Assembly (NCBI GenBank): GCA_905116865.2
Contig: CAJHNH020000809.1
Span: 199,501-263,500, forward strand
Direction of reading: 5' to 3'
Source of the DNA: Candidula unifasciata
Taxonomy: Eukaryota > Mollusca > Gastropoda > Stylommatophora > Geomitridae
Length of the DNA: 64,000 bases
Each line of letters starts with the position of its first letter. Position 1 is the stretch's first letter. Positions 23,265 to 32,139 of the stretch are shown here, piece after piece. Under the pieces are notes generated by a model. That model searched no databases. It was given only the letters and a program-made list of their open reading frames with translations, and was not told the DNA's origin. The position numbers and the translations under genes are program-made.

Positions 23265-24088
23265 CATAATCTTGTTTCAATTTGAATGCTATGTATTCTT
23301 GGCAGATGTCATAATCTTGTTTTAATTTGAATGCTATATTCTTGGCAGACGACATACTCTTGTTTCAACTTGAATGCTATATATTCTTGGCAGATGAACT
23401 ACTCTTGTTTCAATTTGAATGCTATATATTCTTGGCAGATGACCTACTCTTGTTTCCATTTGAATGCTATATATTCTTGACAGATGACATACTCTTGTTT
23501 CAATTTGAATGCTATATATTTTTGACAGATGAACTACTCTTGTTTCAATTTGAATGCTATATATTCTTGGCAGATGACCTACTCTTGTTTCCATTTGAAT
23601 GCTATTTATTTTTGTCAGATTACATACTCTTGTTTCAATTTGAATGCTATATATTCTTGACAAATGACATACGCTTGTTTCAATTTGAATGCTGTATATT
23701 CTTGACAGATGACATACTCTTGTTTCAATTTGAATGCTATATATTCTTGACAAATTACATACTCTTGTTTCAATTTGAATGCTATATATTCTTGACAGAT
23801 GACATACTCTTGTTTCTATTTGAATGCTATATTTTCTTGACAGATGACATACTCTTGTTTCAATTTGAATGCTATATATTCTTGACTAATGACATACTCT
23901 TGTTTCAATTTGAATGCTAGATATTCTTGACAGATGACATACTCTTGTTTCAGTTTGAATGCTATATATTCTTGACAGATGACATACTCTTGTTTCAATT
24001 TGAATGCTAGATATTCTTGACAGATGACATACTCTTGTTTCAATTTGAATGCTATATATTCTTGACAGATGACATATTCTTGTTTCAG
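23265..24088 (+). repeat. 45-bp array copied from the exon E 3' splice junction
   Basis: About 18 units of 45 bp. Each carries GACAGATGACATACTCTTG, TTTCAATTTGAATGC and a TATATATTCTT block. The real exon E junction reads GACAGATGACATATTCTTG, then TTTCAG, then TTTGAAGAATACATTTAC, so each unit is a diverged copy of the acceptor plus about 24 bases of exon. In most units the acceptor AG has become AA; near 23952 one unit keeps TTTCAG. The frame matches exon E and stays open for long stretches, giving a 15-residue repeat like YIFLTDDILLFQFEC beside the real FEEYIYWTDWQ. Confidence 0.92.
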
Positions 24089-24233
24089 TTTGAAGAATAC
24101 ATTTACTGGACAGACTGGCAGACTGAAAAACTGGAGAGAGCTAGTAAACTGGATGGCAGCCAGAGAATGACCATTCAGAGCAAGTTGGAAGGAATTATGG
24201 ATGTCCATATGGTCTCCGCCCGGAGGCAGACAG
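24089..24233 (+). CDS. LRP4: LRP4-like exon E: last YWTD blade
   Basis: The acceptor is cttgtttcag. The exon has 48 codons and one trailing base (phase 0 in, phase 1 out). The peptide begins FEEYIYWTDWQTEKLERASK and runs through LDGSQRMTIQSKL and EGIMDVHMVSARRQT. The WTDWQ block and the MD(I/V) strand followed by a basic RRQTG(T)N segment mark the end of an LRP propeller and the link to the EGF module. The trailing G pairs with exon F (GTNNCS). The 3' boundary requires a GC donor (gcatgt). No GT lies at the position required by homology and phase, so the boundary rests on the protein match. Confidence 0.88.
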
Positions 24234-24239
24234 GCATGT
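24234..24239 (+). other. GC-type 5' splice site of exon E
   Basis: The junction is ACAG then gcatgt. GC-AG introns form a known minority class and usually have a strong AG before the cut, as here. The first GT downstream (24238) would add two residues (GM with the frame broken) and would not join exon F in phase. Confidence 0.65.
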
Positions 24240-24309
24240 CATATTTTTCTCAGTCTGCATGGTTTGTAGGTCGGGTGGGGTATTCCTGCACATGTACATC
24301 TTCAAGCAT

Positions 24310-25190
24310 CAGTCAAGCTGAGTCCTTGTGTGTGTGCAGCAGTCAAGTCAAGACACTGTATGTGTGTGCAGCAGTCAAGTCAAGATACTGTATGTGTGTG
24401 CAGCAGTCAAGCCAAGACACTGTATGTGTGTGCAGCAGTCAAGTCAAGATACTGTATGTGTGTGCAGCAGTCAAGATACTGTATGTGTGTGCAGCAGTCA
24501 AGTGAAGACACTGTATGTGTGTGCAGCAGTCAAGTGAAGACACTGTATGTGTGTGCAGCAGTCAAGTCAAGACACTGTATGTGTGTGCAGCAGTCAAGTC
24601 AAGATACTGTATGTGTGTGCAGCAGTCAAGTCAAGACACTGTATGTGTGTGCAGCAGTCAAGTCAAGATACTGTATGTGTTTGCAGCTGTCAAGCCAAGA
24701 CACTGTATGTGTGTGCAGCAGTCAAGGCAAGACACTGTATGTGTGTGCAGCAGTCAAGTGAAGACATTGTATGTGTTTGCAGCTGTCAAGCCAAGACACT
24801 GTATGTGTGTGCAGCAGTCAAGTCAAGATACTGTATGTGTGTGCAGCAGTCAAGCCAAGATACTGTATGTGTGTGCAGCGGTCAAGCCAAGACACTATAT
24901 GTGTGTGCAGCGGTCAAGCCAAGACACTGTATGTGTGTGCAGCAGTCAAGCCAAGACACTGTATGTGTGTGCAGCGGTCAAGCCAAGACACTGTATGTGT
25001 GTGCAGCAGTCAAGCCAAGACACTGTATGTGTGTATGTACAGCAGTCAAGCCAAGACACTGTATGTGTGTGCAACGGTCAAGCCAAGACACTATATGTGT
25101 GTGCAACGGTCAAGCCAAGACACTATATGTGTGTATGTACAGCAGTCAAGTCAAGACACTGTATGTGTGTGTGTGAGTGCATGTGTGTGT
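24310..25190. repeat. Minisatellite, 32-bp unit, about 27 copies
   Basis: The unit is CAGTCAAGTCAAGACACTG plus TATGTGTGTGCAG. All three + strand frames stay open, giving overlapping Cys-rich peptides that are artefacts. Each unit has a TGTGTGCAG acceptor-like end, but the exon E end is not copied. The 25191-25537 stretch is unique intron before exon F. Confidence 0.93.
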
Positions 25191-25537
25191 ACGCTCACTC
25201 AAGGGCTGTAAACTCTGGCTGAAAGCTCCGGTTGTTTGTCCACCTCTGAACTTTGGTCTTGTTCCAGAACCTGAGCTTTACCTGCGCATCCATTTTACCA
25301 GTATGAATTATTTGTATACAGACTGTTGATTGATTGCCTCTCAGACAATTGCACTCCGACTCGAAAGAAGCCCTCATTTCGCTGACTCTTACGATATGCT
25401 TGTTGGGAAGGCACTGTCTGTCCTTGTTGTCCTCACAGTGTGGCCCTGGAACCCACATGGAGAGTGGTGATGTTGATCTTAATGGTAATTTCATTGATAC
25501 AAGTTAACAATTATTGTGCCTATTCTCTCCCTGCTAG

Positions 25538-25651
25538 GTACAAACAATTGCAGTATTATCAATGGAGGATGCACTCATCTGTGTCTGGCAAGACCAGATG
25601 GCTTCATTTGTGCTTGCCCCAATGTTGTGGATGACAAGCCTTGTGAGACCA
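25538..25651 (+). CDS. LRP4: LRP4-like exon F: EGF-like module
   Basis: The acceptor is ctccctgctag and the donor gtaagt. The exon has two leading bases, 37 codons and one trailing base (phase 1 in and out). The peptide [20 protein letters not shown] then [17 protein letters not shown] has six cysteines spaced C-x6-C-x3-C-x8-C-x-C-x8-C. The NGGCTHLCL block is the signature of the EGF module that closes each LRP propeller. One symmetrical phase 1 exon for one EGF module is common. The trailing A does not match the phase of the next exon I can find, which implies a missing stem exon. Confidence 0.9.
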
Positions 25652-25659
25652 GTAAGTGT

Positions 25660-25885
25660 GACTTCTTTGTATAGAAACTCTCCCCTCATCTCTCTGTATA
25701 GAAACTCTCCCCTCATCTCTCTTTATAGAAACTCTCTACTCATCTCTCTGTGTAGAACTTCTGAAAATAGACTGTCCACCAACCTCTATGTAGAAACTCT
25801 CCATTGACCTCTCTGTATAGAAACTCTCCCCTTATCTCTCAGTGTAGAACTCTCTGAAAATAGACTGTCCACTGACCTCTGTATA
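25660..25885. repeat. 27-bp minisatellite near the exon F donor, first part
   Basis: Units contain CTCTGTATAGAAACTCTCC. The first unit begins within about 8 bp of the exon F donor (gtaagtgtgacttctttg then TATAGAAACTCTCC). The array is split by a LINE insertion and resumes at 27636. Confidence 0.88.
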
Positions 25886-27635
25886 TTTTGACATATTCAT
25901 GGCATTGTGGTGCTGGGGTGTCTGTGGATTACCTACCTCCCCGGGCAGCAGCTAGAAATGCCCTGTACCAGTTCTAAAGGAAATATGGGTTGTGTTTCTG
26001 CCTTCCCCTTTAACACGTAGCTAAGGTGGGGCTCACAGTGTGCTCATTCCCCGCCACCGGATTGCCTGCAGGTTTCGCTGAGCTCTTCATGGCTCTAAGC
26101 ATGGCCTAAGCAAGAAAAGTTGGGGCAACTGGATCGTCACGTCCTGAGTCCCTGTGCCTTCACGATAGTTTCCGGTATTCAGGGGGGTTAGCATACTTGT
26201 TTCCATTCCTGAGACTGTTCAGCACACCTCTGGCTCCTTCCTTCCCACAGGGGGCAGTACGGTGTGGTGCACCGGGTTTATTATCGAGGTTTGCTCCTCT
26301 AGATCTATTGTGTTTTGCCTGGGGATTCGCACCCCCAGTTACCAGGGCTACCTCGGGGAGGCTTTGACTCTTCGCCACGCACAATGGTCTTGAGGTAAGA
26401 GAGGTTTTGCTAGGTAAAAAAAAAGCCACTTTAGAAATTTATGAAAGATGCGTTAGAAAAAATCGTAACCATCCTAATAGACATCTTGTAGAAAACTGGG
26501 AATACAAACAAAGAATAAAGCACAAATCGGTTTTACACTGTGTTAATGAAATTCAGAACAGTTACCACCTCCCAGAAAGACGTCAAGGCATTCAAAATGT
26601 TGCAAGAAACCTACCACCACATGCTCGCTTTAAAGCTCCAGAAGTCCTAATTAAATTGGTAGGCGAGGAAACCAAACAGTCCGACCCAATCGCTCTTATG
26701 AACTCATCACTAAAGACCGTTGATTCTTACCCCCAAGAATGGATACATGTCTATACTGATGGATCAGCATTTAAAGCTTGCATTAAAGCAGGTTACGGAA
26801 TCTACATAGGTTATCCCGATGGATCTGTTGAAGAGATTTTTGATGCATGCGGGAAATTCTGTTCAAATTATGAAGCTGAAATAATTGCACTGGAAACAGC
26901 AGTATACCACCTAAAGACTGTAATGGATGTTTACCCTTCAAAGACCCAAAATATTGTCATCTTCACAGATTCAATGTCTGCCCTTCAAGCTCTGGAGGGC
27001 AGTGAACGCTGCAGAACTGACATAGCCAAGATAATTCTGGATGCTGATCAGCTTATTACCTCATACAACATCAGAATAGTGATGCAGTGGATTCCAGGTC
27101 ACTCCGGCACACCAGGCAATGACAGAGCTGACAGATTGGCAAAGAAAGGAGCAACACAAGAACAACCACCTACAGCGACAACCCTCCAGACAGCAAAAAC
27201 ACTTATAAGAGCTATAAACAAAGAGACTTGGTTGAACAGATGGGCCATGGGAGACACTGGAAGAGAGGTTTATAGACATATGTCTGGCCCTGATCCTAAT
27301 GACAGCATTAACCATCTAACAAGAAGGGACCAGGCCACCATCTTCAGACTTAGAACGCAACATACTCCACTCAATGGACATCTAAACAGAATACAGCCAC
27401 AACACTCCCCAGAGTGCCAGCTATGTAACTACCCCTACGAAACTGTTGAACACCATCTCTTTGAGTGCCCAAAACTCAGTGAGACAAGAAGAAAGCTACT
27501 CCTTCCGAGACCAGACAAGTGGAACACCTTGTACGGATGAAAAGAACAGCTTGTGAAAACATGCAAATTCCACTACATGGCATTGGGCCAAAGGGCAAAA
27601 GCTCATGCGCCGCTAGATCGATAACAACAACAACA
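25886..27635 (+). mobile_element. Non-LTR retrotransposon with internal deletion and (AAC)n tail
   Basis: About 1.75 kb inserted in the 27-bp array. The direct repeat ACCTCTGTATA lies at 25875-25885 and 27636-27646, but the array unit itself has a similar word. The left about 500 bp is non-coding and GC-rich, like a 5' leader. It passes directly into the RT C-terminal linker and RNase H. The 3' end is a short UTR with (AAC)5. The endonuclease and most of the RT are missing, so leader and 3' half have been joined by deletion or by template switching. Confidence 0.7.
26407..27540 (+). CDS. LINE RNase H and C-terminal zinc-knuckle ORF
   Basis: A 377-codon open frame; the first Met is probably not native because the RT part has been removed. 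Residues about 1-110 form the RT-RNase H linker. The RNase H domain follows with all four acidic positions in context: HVYTDGSAF, NYEAEIIALE, IFTDSMSAL and GTPGNDRADRLAKKG, which follows a WIPGHS strand. Near the C-terminus CQLCNYPYETVEHHLFEC forms a C-x2-C-x8-H-x4-C motif found in I/Jockey-like elements. The domain would degrade RNA in RNA-DNA hybrids during element copying. The frame is intact, so insertion may be fairly recent. It is unlikely to be a host gene. Confidence 0.78.
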   Translation: MLGKKKATLEIYERCVRKNRNHPNRHLVENWEYKQRIKHKSVLHCVNEIQNSYHLPERRQGIQNVARNLPPHARFKAPEVLIKLVGEETKQSDPIALMNSSLKTVDSYPQEWIHVYTDGSAFKACIKAGYGIYIGYPDGSVEEIFDACGKFCSNYEAEIIALETAVYHLKTVMDVYPSKTQNIVIFTDSMSALQALEGSERCRTDIAKIILDADQLITSYNIRIVMQWIPGHSGTPGNDRADRLAKKGATQEQPPTATTLQTAKTLIRAINKETWLNRWAMGDTGREVYRHMSGPDPNDSINHLTRRDQATIFRLRTQHTPLNGHLNRIQPQHSPECQLCNYPYETVEHHLFECPKLSETRRKLLLPRPDKWNTLYG

Positions 27636-28204
27636 ACCTCTGTATAGAAACTCTCCATTGACCTCTCTGTATAGAAACTCTCCACTGACCTCTCTGTATA
27701 GAAACTCTCCACTGACCTCTCTGTATAGAAACTTTCTACTAACCTCTCTGTTTAGAGCTCTCTGAAAATGGACACTCAACTGACCTCTGTATAGAAACTG
27801 TCCACTGACCTCTCTGTCTAGAACTCTCTGAAAATAGACACCCTACTGACCTCTGTATGGAAACTCTGCTGACCTCTCTCTGTGTAGAAACTCCACTGAC
27901 CTCTTTGTATAGAAAGTCTTCACTGACCTGTCTATATAGAAACTTTTCACTGACCTGTCTATATAGAAACTCTCTACTGACCTGTCTATGTAGAAACTCT
28001 CCACTGACCTGTCTATATAGAAACTCTCCACTGACCTGTCTGTATAGAAACTCTCCACTGAGCTCTCTGTATAGAAACTCTTCACTGACCTGTCTATATA
28101 GAAACTCTTCACTGACCTGTCTATATAGAAACTCTCCACTGACCTGTCTGTATAGAAACTCTTCACTGACCTGTCTATATAGAAACTCTCCACTGACCTG
28201 TTGT
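27636..28204. repeat. 27-bp minisatellite near exon F, remainder
   Basis: About 20 units continuing the array at 25660-25885 (core TGTATAGAAACTCTCCACTGA). Open frames on both strands (ESFYTDRSV-like and RNSPLTCLY-like) are artefacts of a unit length divisible by three. Confidence 0.92.
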
Positions 28205-29483
28205 CATGAGTCAACTTTACCACACACTGTGAGAGAAAGACAAACAACGACTAGACTGACACATAAAAGCAGACAGGTCAATTACTGAAGAACGTCTGCT
28301 GACCAGAGAAGCAGAGAAGGAGTTAAAAATGGTGGAACTAGCTGCTGAAAAGAAATTAAAATTAGCCCAAATAGCGCTTGAAAAGGAAAAACTACTGGCT
28401 GAAGTGGATTATCGTAAAATAAATGCCATTACCCATTTGGATGCTGAACCAATCCCAAATGCAGACGAACTTTTTGCAACCATAAGCCAATCGCAATTCT
28501 TTTCAAAATTAGACCTCACTAAGGGTTACTGGCAAATTCCAGTTACCGAAGAATCAAGGCATATTACTGCATTTGCCACACCGACGGGATTGTTCGAATG
28601 GTGCAAAATGCCTTTTGGATTACAAAATTCGCCTGCAACATTTGTTAGCATGATGCGCATTGTACTTAAGAATGTAGTCACATATATGGACGACATTTGT
28701 ATTCACAATGCAAATATGCAGGACCACGTTTTTTCCTTAACCCAGGTATTTAAGAGATTAAGAGAATTCGGCTTGAAAGTAAAACACAGTAAAGTAGAAA
28801 TTGGATTCACAAAAATTGATTTCCTGGGTCACAAGATCGGCAATGGATTCTTACAAACAGATGACAAAATTGTTTCAAAAATATTGGATATTAAAGCCCC
28901 AACAATAAAAAAGCAAATTCGATCAATGCTGGGACTGATAAACTATTACAATAAATTTCTACCTGACTTTGCTGACATGACAGAAGCATTATCTTCACTC
29001 GTTAAGAAGGGATTGCCTACAAAGATAGCATGGACCCCGCAGCTGGAACAAATTCTGACCAATATCAAAACAGCCTTCTCGAAATCACCAATCTTAAAGT
29101 TACCTGACCTCAAAAAACCCTTCATCTTACAGTGCGATGCAAGTGGGTATTCCAAATCATGTATTTTATTACAGGAACATGAGAACATTCTCCACCCAGT
29201 ACTTTATTCCAGTCGGAAGCTGTCAGAAGCAGAGAAACGTTACGTCACAGTAGAACTTGAAGCACTTTCTCTTGTGGTGGGGGTTACGAAATTTGCAAAA
29301 TATTTGCTTGGCAGGAAGTTTATAGTACAGACAGACAACAAACCACTGACAGTCTTTAAAGAAGGAACACCGAAGAATCATCGTATCTACAGATGGAGTC
29401 TACTTTTGCAGAACTACAGCTTTGAATTAGTCCACATCAGTGGCATAAATAATGCCCTGGCTGACATTCTGTCATGTCTTTAA
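28205..29483 (+). mobile_element. Ty3/Gypsy LTR-retrotransposon fragment, deleted
   Basis: Starts abruptly after the 27-bp array and ends at 29483, where a minus-strand LINE fragment follows. It contains part of a gag-like coiled-coil region joined to the middle of RT, then RNase H. No LTR, protease or integrase is visible. It is a defective relic within the intron. Confidence 0.8.
28329..29483 (+). pseudogene. Gypsy RT-RNase H ORF with gag-like N-terminal fusion
   Basis: A 384-codon frame. The first about 28 codons are Lys/Glu/Leu-rich and look like a gag coiled coil. The RT follows from DYRKINAIT and has SKLDLTKGYWQIPV, MPFGLQNSPATF and the catalytic TYMDDICIH. RNase H motifs follow: FILQCDASG, VLYSSRKLSEAEKRY, FIVQTDNKPL and HISGINNALAD. 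A typical RT domain would begin many residues earlier, so an internal deletion has removed the start of pol. The frame stops at the end of RNase H and integrase is absent. It cannot move alone. I give no gene symbol because it is a generic pol fragment. Confidence 0.85.
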
Positions 29484-29868
29484 TGTTAAACTCAATGCAG
29501 TTGATACGTGTTCAAGGTGTGGTCGTAAACTTTGTTGATAAACTGTCCTAAGTATTTTCTCACTAGCGCCCCATATTGTTCCACTTAGTTTTCTCAGGAT
29601 AGCTATCTTCCTTCTGGCTTTAGTTGCAGCCTTGTTGATGTGTTTTCTCCATGTTAACCTATCATCAAACAGAACTCCGTGGTATGTGGGCTCCTTATCC
29701 TCTCTTAGTAGTATTCCATTCATCATAATGACACCTGATTTGTGTTTTGGCGAGAGGGTGAAGAGGGTGATGCTATACTTGTGTATGTTTTTGCTGACTT
29801 ACCATTTATCAGCCCATGCTGCCATTGCATCTCTGACTCTTTGTAGCAGCCTAGGGGTCATGTAAGAC
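29484..29868 (-). pseudogene. Minus-strand non-LTR RT fragment
   Basis: On the minus strand the sequence reads TPRLLQRVRDAMAAW, one stop, then SKNIHKYSITLFTLSPKHKS, EPTYHGVLFDDRLTWRKHI and EKILRTVYQQSLRPHLEH. These are the post-catalytic RT segments of an I/Jockey-like element (the TYLGVTFD-like and VRPHLEY-like blocks). Both ends are truncated. Confidence 0.75.
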
Positions 29869-31026
29869 AGAGGTTCGTGTGTCCAGTCATGTGAGATGGA
29901 GGTTCATGTGTCTAGACATGTGAGTTGGAGGTTCATGTGTCTAGACATGTGAGAGGAAGGTTCATGTGTCTAGAAATGTGAGATGGAGGTTCATGTGTCT
30001 AAACATGTGAGACAGATGTTTGTGTGTCTAGACATGTGAGACAGAGGTCATGTGTCTAGAAATGTAAGACAGAGGTCATGTGTCTAGACATGTGAGGCAG
30101 AGGTCATGTGCCTAGACACGTGAGACAGAGGTTCATGTGTTTATAAATGTAAGACAGGTTCATTTATCTAGACATGTGAGACAGAAGTTCATGTGTCTAG
30201 ACATGTGAGACAGAGTTTCATGTGTCTAGACATGTGAGACAGAGGTTTGTGTGTCTAGATATATGAGACAGAGGTTCGTGTGTCTAGACATGTGAGACAG
30301 AGGTTCATGTGTCTAGACATGTGAGACAAAGGTTCGTGTGTCTGGACATGTGAGACAGAAGTTCATGTGTCTAGACATATGAGACAGAGGTTTGTGTGTC
30401 TAGACATGTGAGACAGAGGTTCATGTGTCTAGATATGTGAGACAGAGGTTCATGTATCTAGACATGTGAGACAGATGTTTGTGTGTCTAAACATGTGAGA
30501 CAGATGTTTGTGTGTCTAGACACGTGAGACAGGTTCATTTGTCTAGACATGTGAGACAGATGTTTGTGTGTCTAGACATGTGAGACAGGTTCATTTGTCT
30601 AGACATGTGAGACAGATGTTTGTGTGACTAGACATGTGAGACAGAGGTTCATGTGTCTAGACATGTGAGTTGGAAGTTCATGTGTCTAGACATGTGAGTT
30701 AGAGGTTCGTGTGTCTAGACATGTGAGACAGAGGTTCATGTGTCTAGATATGTGAAACAAAGGTTCATGTGTCTAGAAATGTGAGACATAGGTTCATGTG
30801 TCTAGACATGTGAGACAGAGGTTTGCATGTCTAGACATGTGAGTTGGAAGTTCATGTGTCTAGACATGTGAGTCAGAGATTCATGTGTCTAGACATGTGA
30901 GACAGAGGTTTGTGTGTCTAGATATGTGAGACAGAAGTTTGTGTGTCTAGACATTTCAGTTGGAGGTTCATGTGTCTAGACATGTGAGACAGAAGTTCAT
31001 GTGTCTAGACATGTGAGACAGAAGTT
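29869..31026. repeat. Minisatellite, 29-bp unit, about 39 copies
   Basis: Units contain AGACATGTGAGACAGAGG and TTCATGTGTCT, with many single-base variants and some shortened units. The array runs into the assembly gap. Confidence 0.93.
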
Positions 31027-31043
31027 NNNNNNNNNNNNNNNNN
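31027..31043. other. Assembly gap (17 N)
   Basis: Seventeen N bases separate two unrelated 29-bp arrays. The true length of missing sequence is unknown. It lies in the intron that should hold a missing LRP4 stem exon. Confidence 0.98.
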
Positions 31044-32065
31044 GCCTGTTTACCAGTGTCAGATAACTGAGCCTGTGTTTACCATTGTCAGACAACTGAG
31101 CCTGTGTTTACCAGTCTCAGACAACTGAGCCTGTGTTTACCATTCTCAGATAACTGAGCCCTTGTTTACCAGTGTCAGATAACTGAGCCTGTGTTTACCA
31201 TTCTCAGATAACTGAGCCCTTGTTTACCAGTCTCAGATAACTGAGCCCTTGTTTACCAGTCTCAGATAACTGAGCCCTTGTTTACCAGTCTCAGACAACT
31301 GAGCCTGTGTTTACCAGTCTCAGACAACTGAGCCTGTGTTTACCAGTGTCAGATAACTGAGCCTGTGTTTACCAGTGTCAGATAACTGAGCCTGTGTTTA
31401 CCAGTGACAGATAATTAAACCTGTGTTTACCAGTGTCAGATAACTGAGCCTGTGTTTACCAGTGACAGATAATTAAACCTGTGTTTACCAGTGTCAGATA
31501 ACTGAACCTGTGTTTACCAGTGTCAGACAACTGAGCCTGTGTTTACCAGTGTCAGATAACTGAACCTGTGTTTACCAGTGTCAGATAACTGAGCCTGTGT
31601 TTACCAGTGTCAGACAACTGAGCCTGTGTTTACCAGTGTCAGATAACTGAGCCTGTGTTTACCAGTGTCAGACAACTGAGCCTGTGTTTACCAGTGTCAG
31701 ATAACTGAGCCTGTGTTTACCAGTGTCAGATAACTGAGCCTGTGTTTTTACAACAGCCCTTGTTTACCAGTGTCAGATAACTGAGCCTGTGTTTACCAGT
31801 GTCAGACAACTGAGCCTGTGTTTACCAGTGTCAGATAACTGAGCCCTTGTTTACCAGTGTCAGACAACTGAGCCTGTGTTTACCAGTGTCAGACAACTGA
31901 GCCTGTGTTTACCAGTGTCAGACAACTGAGCCTGTGTTTACCAGTGTCAGATAACTGAGCCTGTGTTTACCAGTGTCAGACAACTGAGCCTGTGTTTACC
32001 AGTGTCAGATAACTGAGCCTGTGTTTACCAGTGTCAGATAACTGAACCCCTGTTTATCAGTTACA
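31044..32065. repeat. Minisatellite, 29-bp unit, about 35 copies
   Basis: The unit is GCCTGTGTTTACCAGTGTC plus AGATAACTGA, with a second version carrying CAGACAACTGA. The 32066-32139 stretch is a degraded transition into the next array. Confidence 0.94.
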
Positions 32066-32139
32066 GATTTTTAAACCTGTCTGTCAAAAAGGTAATCAAT
32101 GTATTTTGAACCTATGTTTAACAGTGACACGTTATTGAA

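Noticed and set aside
2210..25651. Assignment of the receptor exons to LRP5/6 or LDLR/VLDLR
   Set aside because: No LDL-A cluster follows the last EGF module, as LRP5 and LRP6 would need. The short two-cysteine stem, the helix and the LTYxNPxY tail fit LRP4 better.
29869..32065. Regular 29-bp direct repeats resembling a CRISPR array
   Set aside because: There are no unique spacers between units, and the context is eukaryotic.
32066..32095. Candidate missing stem exon (ttatcagttacag ... gtaatc)
   Set aside because: The 25-base segment between the sites has a stop in the required phase and no Thr/Pro-rich coding.
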